DNA from: Flavobacteriales bacterium | GTDB taxonomy: Bacteria > Bacteroidota > Bacteroidia > Flavobacteriales_D > Parvicellaceae | DNA: 10,256 nucleotides | NCBI GenBank assembly: GCA_015488785.1 | Contig: WFNC01000018.1 | Coordinates: 1-10,256, forward strand | Direction: 5' to 3' | Shown here: piece by piece, positions 1 to 7,611 of the stretch | Layout of the letters: the number at the start of each line of letters is the position of its first letter | Numbering within the stretch: position 1 is the stretch's first letter | Notes under the pieces: generated by a model | Told to the model about the DNA's origin: nothing | What the model saw: the letters and a program-made list of their open reading frames with translations, nothing else | The model's database searches: none | Translations under genes and position numbers: made by a program

Positions 1-342
1 ATCTATATCATCTCCCCACGCAATTAAAACATCTTTAATTTTAAATTGGTCTCTTGAAATTAATGCTGTAATTGACAACCAATTTTTATACATTAAATCT
101 TTATCAATCTCCTCTCTATACTGTAAAGGATACTCTACTCTAATAGGGTATAAGCAAGCAATAACCCAACCATCATATCCATTTTCTATTGCAACAATAT
201 CGGCATTGTTTGCTATTATATCATTATCATCAGAAATAGCAGGATAATTGGAAATAATTAGTAAATTTTTCTTTCCTTTTTTAGCAATAAAAGTTCTTTT
301 AACTTCATTATTGCTTGGTAGTATGATTATTTCATTACTCAT
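1..342 (-). CDS. DUF1643 domain protein, N-terminal 114 residues (cut by left edge)
   Basis: The minus-strand frame is open from ATG at 340-342 to the window edge, with a stop (TAA, 346-348) two codons upstream, so this is the only ATG start available. The translated start is MSNEIIILPSNNE. Visible blocks are NLLIISNYPAISDDNDII (about residues 27-44), GYDGWVIACLYPIR (about 60-73) and DVLIAWGDDID at the cut end. They line up with the DUF1643 pattern: an 'LNPS-DD-I' block, then a 'GY-G-V-NL-P-R' block, then a 'D-AWG' block. The biochemical role of DUF1643 is not established, so I assign none. It begins 32 bases after the hsdR stop on the same strand and may be the last gene of the operon or the first of a neighbouring unit. 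The start has no clear Shine-Dalgarno sequence. The family call is by eye; the C-terminal part lies outside the window. Confidence 0.7.
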   Translation of the reverse strand, partial: MSNEIIILPSNNEVKRTFIAKKGKKNLLIISNYPAISDDNDIIANNADIVAIENGYDGWVIACLYPIRVEYPLQYREEIDKDLMYKNWLSITALISRDQFKIKDVLIAWGDDID

Positions 343-374
343 TTCTTAGTTTTTCATTTTAATCTTAATAAATC
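343..374 (-). other. 32-base intergenic gap, hsdR to DUF1643 gene
   Basis: This is an A/T-rich spacer between the TAG stop of hsdR and the ATG of the DUF1643 gene. I see no inverted repeat followed by a T run that would act as a terminator. I also see no match to the Bacteroidota promoter element TAnnTTTG. Readthrough from hsdR is therefore the default reading. Confidence 0.5.
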
Positions 375-3300
375 CTATGCAGCAAAACCAAGTCCTAATT
401 CTGCTAATTCATAAAAATGCCTAAATATTGTTTCTGTTTTTTCTGTAAAAATAATTCTATCATAAGATGGCGGTAAATCTTTGTTTAAAATTTTCTTAAT
501 CTCTTGCTTTACCATTTCCTGTGTTGCTTTTTCTTTATGCCATTCTTGAATGAGAATTTTGTTTTTTGCATCAAACAAAATAGAAAGTAAATCACTAGCT
601 GCTAGCTTTACTTCTTTCTCCTCTTTTTTTGTTAATTTATCCTTCTTAAGCAAATCAAAAAGTTCTAGCTCTTCTTCTGTCATTCCATTTTCAGCAGCTC
701 TTTTTTCCTCTTCCGATAAATCTTCTGCCTGTTTAACAAGTGCTTCATAAGCTTCTTCAATAGACATACTTCCAGAATTATAATTTTCTATAATATCTTC
801 AAATCTTTCTAAAAATGAACCTCTTGTTTTATTCTGAGCCAACATCTGTTTTAACTTCACTTCCATTAGTTCTCTTAAATCTGCAAATTGGATATTTTTA
901 TGTTTTTTTTCCGGAAATTCGGCTCTAAGTTTAGAAAAATCTAATTTACTCAAATCTACTTGCTTTGAATTGTCGATATGATATTCAATTTTTACATCTT
1001 GTAAATCTCCTTTTCCTACAACACTTGAATCCAATAAATCATCTAGTTTCTTCTTTGCTCTTTCTATTGCTTCATCTTGATCTACATGTCTATCGACTAC
1101 TTTTCGTAAATATTCAAAGACATCTCTTTCTTTTTTTATTTTAGGAATACTATATATTTCTGGTTTAGCTGAATCATACAAACTAACGATTGTATTTACA
1201 AACAAACTCAATTGTTTTTTGTATTCATCTTTCTCCAATATTAGATTAGCATATTCTTGAAACAATTCTACTTCCTTAAATCCTTTTTCTCCTAAATCTA
1301 AAATAGCATCTATATCTGCCCCAAGCTCTTTGCAATATACTTTTGCTTCAAGGATTGCTTGTTCTAAGAGTTCTAACAAATCATCAAATTCCTTAACAGG
1401 AAAATCTTCTTCATCTTTATTGTCTTTTCCTTTGGTTCCTTCTGCATAAGAAGCTAGTGCTTTTTTTAGGTTTCTAAAAACTCCAAAATAATCAACTACT
1501 AAACCGTTCTTTTTCCCTTCAAAAACTCTATTAGCCCTTGCAATAGTTTGCATTAGCGTGTGGTTTTGTAATGGTTTGTCCAAATATAAAGTTGACACGG
1601 CAGGAGCATCAAATCCTGTTAACCACATTGCGGTAACAAATACGATTCTGTATGTATTATTTGGATCCTTAAAATAATCTTCAATATTTCTTCCATCTTC
1701 ATCTGGATGATCCATTATTTTTCTGTGTGGAGATATATTTAAGCCTTCTTTTTCAAAAGTTTCTTTTTCTTCTTTATCTGAACCTTCCTGACTAACCACA
1801 GCAGACATTCTTGTTTCTTCCATAAAGGTTATTGCATCTCTATATCGTTCCTTTATTTCTGGGTCTTTTTCCTTTATTATCTTTTTCCTCAGTTCCTTTA
1901 TTTCTTCTTTTTGAGCTATTTGAACAAACTCATACATTCTTACAGCTGTAAACTTATCTATACAAACCACCATGGCTTTCATAGGTTTACGCTCTCCTAC
2001 GTCATTTTTAATATTTAATCGGTAAGGGTAATGTTGTACTATGTGTTTCGCAATTTCTTGCAATCGATCTTCTCTTCTAACCACTTGCAATAAGGTAGAA
2101 TATTCTTTATCTAGTTTTTTCTTTTGCTCATCAGTCAAGTTTTCTTCTTCTAATATTGCAGCTGCATCTCCTACTAAATCTTCATTAATCTGCTCTACAC
2201 GGGGTACACTTTTTTTGTAATAAAGTGGTACAGTCGCTCCATCTTCTATACTTTGAGCAAAATTATACTCTGAAACATAAGCACCAAACCAATCTTTTGT
2301 CAACTCACTTCTTAGTAAAGGCGTTCCTGTAAATGCAATGTATTGCCCATTTGGTAATCCAATTCGCATATTTTCTCCATATCCTTTATATTGAGTTCTA
2401 TGTGCTTCATCTACTATTACAATCCAATTATCTCTGTTAGTTAATAGTGGATATGTTTTCCCTTTTTGAATTCCAAACTTATGAATCAAGCTGAAAACGT
2501 ACGACCTATTAGATTGTAGATACTCTCTTAATTTATCTCTACTTGAAGGACGGTAATAGTTTTCTTTTTGTTCTTTGGTTTCTATAATAACCTCCGTTTC
2601 TTGGAAATTTCTATAAATCTGTGCATCTAAATCTTTTCTATCCGTAACAATTAAAAAAGACCAGTTCCCCTCAACTTTTCGTTCCACTTTTTGAGAAAAG
2701 AAAATCATAGAATAAGACTTGCCAGATCCTTGTGTATGCCAGAATACTCCTAGTTTACCCTGCTTACCTTCTTTGTTTTTTAAAGATTCAATAGCATTGT
2801 TTACACCTAAAAACTGATGGTTTTTAGCAATGATTTTTACTTTATTTTTATGATACAAAACAAAATTCTCGAAATAATCAAGCATATTGGTTTTATTACA
2901 CAAGCCTTCTCCAAACAATTTTAAACTTAATCGACTTTCTTCTGTTGCACTTTCTTTTTCTACTTCTATTCTAGACTTTTGGGTATTACTAACAGAAGTA
3001 TCTACTAATTTTACCCAAGAAAAGAAATGTTCCCAAGGTGAATTAAAAGAACCTACTCTGGTTTGAATACCGTTGGATATACCAACAAACATATTGTACC
3101 AGAACAACTGTGGTATATCTCTTTTATATCTTCTTAAATTTACATCATACCCAGATTTTACTTTTTCTGTTGCATTTTTAAGCTCAAGCATTACCAACGG
3201 CAATCCATTAATGTATAACAGTAAATCGGGTCTTCTAGTTATATTTTCTGTTTGTAAATATTCGATACTTAATTGCGAAACAACTAAGAAATCGTTATTT

Positions 3301-3659
3301 TCTGGATCTTCAAAGTCTAAAACTTTTACATACCCATTCTCTTCTCTTCCTTCTTTGTTTTGATAAGAAACAGGTACTCCATTTTTAATTAAATGATAAA
3401 CTTCTTTATTGGCAAGTACAGGTGTTAAACTAGCTCTACTTTTTGACAATTCATCAATGGCAAATTCAATACTTTGCTTGGGTAACTCAGGGTTTAATCT
3501 TTCTAAAGCTATTCTTAAATCTTCTTTTAAAACAACATCTTTTAGATTATCTCTACCGATAAGTTTTTTTTCCCAAGCATCCTTATGCTTGTAGCCCAAT
3601 ACCAATTCAAAAAATTGAATATCTGCTTCTTCTATATGTGATTCGTTTAAAAATGCCAT
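375..3659 (-). CDS. hsdR: Type I restriction enzyme R subunit (translocase and nuclease)
   Basis: HsdR is the motor and endonuclease subunit. With HsdM and HsdS it pumps unmethylated DNA in an ATP-dependent way and cuts far from the recognition site. The N-terminal PD-(D/E)XK nuclease is visible as RRPDLLLYINGLPLVMLELK (about residues 142-161; probable catalytic D145, E159 and K161). The SF2 motor follows: Walker A HTQGSGKS (about 308-315), FLIVTDRKDLDAQ (about 335-347), the DEAH box VDEAHRTQ (about 416-423), FTGTP (about 443-447), motif V TGFDAP (about 681-686) and motif VI QTIARANR (about 704-711). A Lys/Glu-rich, probably coiled segment lies around 583-640. The C-terminal third is the helical assembly region. 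At 1094 residues it matches the usual family length of about 1000-1100, and it has no frameshift or lost key residue, so it looks active. ATG at 3657-3659 is chosen because an N-terminal extension is limited by the short gap. The leader is A/T-rich without a Shine-Dalgarno site. Confidence 0.96.
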   Translation of the reverse strand: MAFLNESHIEEADIQFFELVLGYKHKDAWEKKLIGRDNLKDVVLKEDLRIALERLNPELPKQSIEFAIDELSKSRASLTPVLANKEVYHLIKNGVPVSYQNKEGREENGYVKVLDFEDPENNDFLVVSQLSIEYLQTENITRRPDLLLYINGLPLVMLELKNATEKVKSGYDVNLRRYKRDIPQLFWYNMFVGISNGIQTRVGSFNSPWEHFFSWVKLVDTSVSNTQKSRIEVEKESATEESRLSLKLFGEGLCNKTNMLDYFENFVLYHKNKVKIIAKNHQFLGVNNAIESLKNKEGKQGKLGVFWHTQGSGKSYSMIFFSQKVERKVEGNWSFLIVTDRKDLDAQIYRNFQETEVIIETKEQKENYYRPSSRDKLREYLQSNRSYVFSLIHKFGIQKGKTYPLLTNRDNWIVIVDEAHRTQYKGYGENMRIGLPNGQYIAFTGTPLLRSELTKDWFGAYVSEYNFAQSIEDGATVPLYYKKSVPRVEQINEDLVGDAAAILEEENLTDEQKKKLDKEYSTLLQVVRREDRLQEIAKHIVQHYPYRLNIKNDVGERKPMKAMVVCIDKFTAVRMYEFVQIAQKEEIKELRKKIIKEKDPEIKERYRDAITFMEETRMSAVVSQEGSDKEEKETFEKEGLNISPHRKIMDHPDEDGRNIEDYFKDPNNTYRIVFVTAMWLTGFDAPAVSTLYLDKPLQNHTLMQTIARANRVFEGKKNGLVVDYFGVFRNLKKALASYAEGTKGKDNKDEEDFPVKEFDDLLELLEQAILEAKVYCKELGADIDAILDLGEKGFKEVELFQEYANLILEKDEYKKQLSLFVNTIVSLYDSAKPEIYSIPKIKKERDVFEYLRKVVDRHVDQDEAIERAKKKLDDLLDSSVVGKGDLQDVKIEYHIDNSKQVDLSKLDFSKLRAEFPEKKHKNIQFADLRELMEVKLKQMLAQNKTRGSFLERFEDIIENYNSGSMSIEEAYEALVKQAEDLSEEEKRAAENGMTEEELELFDLLKKDKLTKKEEKEVKLAASDLLSILFDAKNKILIQEWHKEKATQEMVKQEIKKILNKDLPPSYDRIIFTEKTETIFRHFYELAELGLGFAA

Positions 3660-3685
3660 ATTTATTATGTTTTATACAAATAAGT
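3660..3685 (-). other. 26-base gap before hsdR
   Basis: This gap separates the TAA stop of the 729-residue DUF262 gene (3686-3688) from the hsdR ATG. It is almost all A and T, with no recognisable Shine-Dalgarno sequence and no hairpin. It is the first real gap in the operon after three tightly joined genes, so hsdR is not obviously coupled to translation of the gene before it. Confidence 0.5.
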
Positions 3686-5875
3686 TTATTTCAAAATATA
3701 TGTAATAATCTTTTCAATTCTATCTTCCGTGTCAATCCCTTCTGTCTGATTAATTATTAATGTATCCAATTCAGTACCATCTTCATCTAAAAAAGCCCAA
3801 TAGCTGTTTTTACATTCAACTTTTTGATTTGAATTTCGAATTATAAGCTTATCACCATATTCCCCCAAATACACTTTATCTTTAATTCTTTCATCTAGAG
3901 ATATTGCATACAAAAAAGGACTCCAATGCCTTCCACTCAATGAGCTTGGAGTATTCATCATCCAAATCCTATACGGATTTTTCTTATTTCTTTCATCATC
4001 ATTATACCAATTGTAACAACCGCTATTTCCTTTTCTCATAGCTGGGTACTTTACAAAATAATATCGCCAGTCTTTCTTAATTCCTTCTTGGGTTTTATAA
4101 TTATCAATTAAGTCTTGTATATAAACATCCGTTTCTCCTTTCATTCCATCTAACAATTTACACAACACTTTTCTAGTCTTGTCAAATCCTTTTCTTTGAT
4201 TTGATGGTCTTAATAATTCTCTCCATGTTTTTTCAGTGTGTCCTCCCAATAAAAATCTAAATGTTCTCAGTTGAGAATAATCATCAATAGTTAACATTGC
4301 TCTTGAAATCTTGGTGAACCAAATTTTATCACTATTTAGCTTTTTAAAATCAAATAACTTAATAAAGTTATTAACCCTGTCACTAAAATTATCAATCTGG
4401 GTTAGATCAATTATTGTGACACTACCTTCAAGTAGTTTATGGTCTTCTAATTTGTTTAAAAATGGTATTAATATTGAGTTTTGAGCTCTCCAACTTATCT
4501 TTTCTATCTCTTCTTCCTTTTGTACTTTACCAAATCCGCCACTTTCTTCTGAAATTTTTCCATTTAAAATTAATTCTTGCACATCACTTAGTAAGCCCTT
4601 AAACCTTGTTTCTCTTATTTCGAATTGAGAGTTTGCAATTAAGTTTCTTAGTATTCTAATTCGTTCTTTAAACTGTACATCGCTAATTTGGTCTTTGTGC
4701 GTTAAGTATTGAATTACACCATATAGAAATAATGAGTTATTTAAAGAAAAGCCTCTAATCTTACCTTTTTTTACGCTGTATAAACTACAACACAGTGAAA
4801 ATAAATTATTATCTTCACTGAACAAACAAACTTTTCCATCTTCATATACTGAATTAGAAAATATAGAATTAAAAAAATCTTTATTATCTATTTCTAACCA
4901 ACAATCAAAAGAATTAAACAAAAATTTAAGATTATCTTCAGCTTTTTTGTTTTGAACTCCATAAACTGTATTGGCTAAATCAAAATCATTGTTTTCTATT
5001 CTTAAATCTTGTTCATAAGAAATCATTTCAGAGACATATCGGAAATAATTCATAAACCGATTATCAATACTGTTATTATCATTCCTATATTTCCATAGCA
5101 TATCGACCCAATCAATATCGGCTTTCTTTATAAACTCTTTGTATAAATCTTCAGAAACTCCTTTTATAGTTTTTTCAAACTCTGCTTTAAAGTGTTCAAA
5201 ATTGGTGAGTGGTTTTCCTCTAGAGTTCATTTTAATATACAAACTATCAGATAGCCCCATATCTTTTAAAGGTAGAAAATAGAAACCTATTGGAGGATTC
5301 TCAGAATCTGTTAATTTCTCCCATAAATTGGTTTCATTCTTAAAGGTTTCATGTATTTTATCTATCATTACCAGCATAGACCGAACTGTTGGGTCTTTTT
5401 CCCAAGAATACATAAACCAATTTTGATCAATTATCCATTCTGATAAGTTTTTTGTATCAAAATTAGGCGAGCAATCAACAATTCTTTCACAGAAATTATT
5501 AGAACTAAATCGAGTGCGATATCTAAATCTACTTAAAAATTCAATTTTATCTTCTTCAATATTTTCTTTTTTTGCAATATACCAGTGTAAAAGAAACAAA
5601 GTAGTTAGTCTTTGCTGCCCATCTAAAGGAATCAATTTGTCATTTTCCACGTTTCCATAAACAAAATCTAAAGTAATTGCATCCTCTTTACCACCTTGTA
5701 ACGCTTTAAGTAAAGCATTAACAAATTGGTTTCTAATTCTAGTGACCTCTTTAGTTTCTCTACCTTGTGCATAATCTCGTTGTATTATAGGAACCTCAAT
5801 TCCTGTAATTGCTTCTCCGTCTTTATTTTTTTGATTAAAAACGTCAATAAATGCTGTTGTTTTTGTTTTAATCAT
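3686..5875 (-). CDS. Large DUF262 (GmrSD N-terminal-like) protein with unassigned C-terminal half
   Basis: This 729-residue protein carries the DUF262 hallmarks in its first 235 residues: PIIQRDYAQGR (about 29-39), PLDGQQRLTTLFLLHWY (about 83-99) and KMNSRGKPLTNFEHFKAEFE (about 215-234). In GmrSD and SspE relatives the DGQQR motif belongs to the nucleotide-binding and hydrolysing module that regulates DNA cleavage. The remaining 490 or so residues are not a DUF1524 HNH domain that I can recognise. Patches that look conserved are RNLIANSQFEIR (about 410-421), EDHKLLEGS (about 477-485), DWRYYFVKYPAMR (about 602-614) and SGRHWSPFLYAI (about 647-658). No membrane segment or signal peptide is apparent, so it should act in the cytoplasm. 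Its ATG overlaps the stop of the preceding DUF262 gene by four bases (ATGA), which implies translational coupling and equal amounts. It may be a partner or sensor subunit for the neighbouring nuclease, or an effector with an unknown domain; both are inference. Confidence 0.85.
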   Translation of the reverse strand: MIKTKTTAFIDVFNQKNKDGEAITGIEVPIIQRDYAQGRETKEVTRIRNQFVNALLKALQGGKEDAITLDFVYGNVENDKLIPLDGQQRLTTLFLLHWYIAKKENIEEDKIEFLSRFRYRTRFSSNNFCERIVDCSPNFDTKNLSEWIIDQNWFMYSWEKDPTVRSMLVMIDKIHETFKNETNLWEKLTDSENPPIGFYFLPLKDMGLSDSLYIKMNSRGKPLTNFEHFKAEFEKTIKGVSEDLYKEFIKKADIDWVDMLWKYRNDNNSIDNRFMNYFRYVSEMISYEQDLRIENNDFDLANTVYGVQNKKAEDNLKFLFNSFDCWLEIDNKDFFNSIFSNSVYEDGKVCLFSEDNNLFSLCCSLYSVKKGKIRGFSLNNSLFLYGVIQYLTHKDQISDVQFKERIRILRNLIANSQFEIRETRFKGLLSDVQELILNGKISEESGGFGKVQKEEEIEKISWRAQNSILIPFLNKLEDHKLLEGSVTIIDLTQIDNFSDRVNNFIKLFDFKKLNSDKIWFTKISRAMLTIDDYSQLRTFRFLLGGHTEKTWRELLRPSNQRKGFDKTRKVLCKLLDGMKGETDVYIQDLIDNYKTQEGIKKDWRYYFVKYPAMRKGNSGCYNWYNDDERNKKNPYRIWMMNTPSSLSGRHWSPFLYAISLDERIKDKVYLGEYGDKLIIRNSNQKVECKNSYWAFLDEDGTELDTLIINQTEGIDTEDRIEKIITYILK
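5872..5875 (-). other. ATGA stop/start overlap joining the two DUF262 genes
   Basis: On the coding strand the TGA stop of the 578-residue gene (5872-5874) overlaps the ATG of the 729-residue gene (5873-5875). Such four-base overlaps usually mean termination-reinitiation, which is common for subunits of one complex. Confidence 0.9.
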
Positions 5876-7608
5876 TCTTCTTCAGCTTTAAGTGTTGGCT
5901 TTAAATATTTTGTTACTACCCCTCCATCTCCAAACATTTCATCTTTATAGGCTTGTCTGTCTTTTTCTCCCCAAAAATGAAGTTGATTATTAGTTGAATC
6001 TGAGTAATATTTTAAAAATACTCTTTTGGTACAGATAGGAATATATTCACCCGCTTTATCCATTTCTATAATCTTATTTCGCTTTACATCAAATGTAGAA
6101 TTGTTTAATGCGGCATTATTCTCCAAGCTTAGCAGAGCCATATTGGTAATGGTGTCCATGTATTCCCGTCCACCTTCTTCCGATAATACATCAAAAACTT
6201 TAATAAAAATATCATCAAATTTTTCACTTGTAATGCTATCATAAGAATCACTCATTAGTTGTATTAAGTTATTTATAACTTCTTGTTTTTCTGGACTAAA
6301 AGCAATATTTAATAAAGATTTTTCATGTAAATCCATCCATTCTTGTTGCAACTCAACCGTATTTAATCCTTGTGAGTTTTGTGCATGAATGTGCTCTAAA
6401 CTCCAATTTTTTCTTTTGTAATTGTTAAAAGAATATTTTGTTGTAGCATTGTTTAATAGTCTTGTTGATTCTACATTAAATAATAATAATAGTTTATTTA
6501 TTTTTCGAGCATCTGATTTGTTTGAATACTCTAAATCTAAAATATCGTCTGATGTTAGATTTAAAGAGTTGGTAATTCTCTTATCTAAACTACTTTCAAA
6601 TTGAGTTTTTGTTTGGTCTTTTGCACTTTTTACAATTTCTTGTAAAGGTGTTCCTGTGGCAACTAAATAACCTACTTTATGAAATATGTCTCTTTTTTCG
6701 AACCATTCTTTTAAAAGAGAATAGTAATCCTGAATACTTTGCCATAATAGTATTTTATTGTCTGATTTCATTTTATCTATGAAATAGAAAAAAGTATAAA
6801 AATTGTCTCTCTCCGAATCACTTTTATTGGACATTAAATCGAATATTAATTCAATTTTTGTTGCGTATTTATGTGGAGAAGCATTTGTTATAAAACCCCA
6901 AAAATTAGAATCGTGTAATTCTGATTCTATGGTATCCCAACTTGTAGCAATTTCTAATTGTTTTTCGGCTGTAATTTCCTTACTATCTTTTGACAAGAAT
7001 AGCGCCTTAACCAATTCTGCATTTGTTAATGGTATTTTACCGCTATTTAATCGGGTAAATAAGGCTATGGAATCTTCAAGAGTGTTTTTTGCTGTATTTA
7101 CTTCATACCAGATAACACTTACTCTTTCTCCAAAATATTTATATAGGTTAATAGCTTTTAAATTTTTATCATCTCCATCTTCATTAAACCATTCATCTAT
7201 TGTTTTATATGCATTGTAAATATGATAGAAGTCTATATTTTCATTTGATTCATCTTCTTTTATGTCTTTTAGAAATTCGGCACTTTTTGTTCTTGTTTCA
7301 TACGTGAGCGAGAAGTTGAGTTCTATAAAAGGCAACACTTTTGCCATGTATTTAATAATTAAAAATAGAGTAGTTAAACGTTGTTGTCCATCAATTAATT
7401 CATAAGTATTGTCACTTCTTTCTTTTACAACTATTGGTTGCAAACAATAATTGTTGTCACCATTCTCGTATATATCATCTAACAATAACGTTACATTTTC
7501 TGGTTCCCATCTATAGCCTCTTTGATAAGCAGGTACATAAAATTCTCCTTTAATTTTATTAACCAATTTTGGTTCTAATATTACTTCTTCTATATTACTC
7601 ATTATCAT
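5872..7608 (-). CDS. DUF262-DUF1524 protein, GmrSD/SspE-like nuclease
   Basis: This 578-residue protein has both halves of the GmrSD-type architecture. The N-terminal DUF262 module shows FYVPAYQRGYRWEPE (about 23-37), ELIDGQQRLTTLFLI (about 70-84) and FTRLNSGKIPLTNAELVKA (about 184-202). The C-terminal DUF1524 module shows SLEHIHAQ (about 403-410), the His-x-His core of an HNH-like site, then TNMALLS with N489 and DVKRNK (about 507-512), the usual N and K-R elements. Known relatives are GmrSD, which cuts glucosylated-hydroxymethylcytosine DNA, and SspE, which responds to phosphorothioated DNA. They are NTP-regulated nucleases of modification-dependent defence. A DNA-cleaving role is well supported; the trigger is unknown. 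The gene starts immediately after the hsdS stop and overlaps the next DUF262 gene. A second in-frame ATG at 7600-7602 (residue 3) could be the true start. GC content is very low (about 20% at 6481-6540). Confidence 0.9.
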   Translation of the reverse strand: MIMSNIEEVILEPKLVNKIKGEFYVPAYQRGYRWEPENVTLLLDDIYENGDNNYCLQPIVVKERSDNTYELIDGQQRLTTLFLIIKYMAKVLPFIELNFSLTYETRTKSAEFLKDIKEDESNENIDFYHIYNAYKTIDEWFNEDGDDKNLKAINLYKYFGERVSVIWYEVNTAKNTLEDSIALFTRLNSGKIPLTNAELVKALFLSKDSKEITAEKQLEIATSWDTIESELHDSNFWGFITNASPHKYATKIELIFDLMSNKSDSERDNFYTFFYFIDKMKSDNKILLWQSIQDYYSLLKEWFEKRDIFHKVGYLVATGTPLQEIVKSAKDQTKTQFESSLDKRITNSLNLTSDDILDLEYSNKSDARKINKLLLLFNVESTRLLNNATTKYSFNNYKRKNWSLEHIHAQNSQGLNTVELQQEWMDLHEKSLLNIAFSPEKQEVINNLIQLMSDSYDSITSEKFDDIFIKVFDVLSEEGGREYMDTITNMALLSLENNAALNNSTFDVKRNKIIEMDKAGEYIPICTKRVFLKYYSDSTNNQLHFWGEKDRQAYKDEMFGDGGVVTKYLKPTLKAEEE

Positions 7609-7611
7609 TTA
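7606..7611 (-). other. Zero-gap hsdS stop / DUF262 start junction
   Basis: The TAA stop of hsdS (7609-7611) is followed directly by the ATG of the DUF262-DUF1524 gene (7606-7608). A second ATG lies two codons further in. A purine-rich run in the last hsdS codons (about 7616-7623, reading AAGAGAAA on the coding strand) is the only plausible ribosome contact, so translation of the nuclease probably depends on translation of hsdS. Confidence 0.7.

Noticed and set aside
343..374. Rho-independent terminator after hsdR
   Set aside because: T-rich runs are present but no GC-containing stem precedes them on the transcribed strand.
3660..3720. Possible Bacteroidota promoter (TAnnTTTG) upstream of hsdR
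   Set aside because: TTTG-containing stretches are present, but none has TA at the required position, and random matches are common in such A/T-rich DNA.
6803..7219. Plus-strand open frame of 138 codons, and similar plus-strand frames across the window
   Set aside because: They lie antisense to well-supported genes, are Ser/Leu/Phe-rich as expected from the complement of Lys/Glu/Asn-rich genes, and show no recognisable domain.
3686..7608. Phosphorothioate (Dnd/Ssp) defence system
   Set aside because: The DUF262-DUF1524 protein resembles SspE, but no dnd or ssp modification gene is present here; the modifier beside it is HsdMS.
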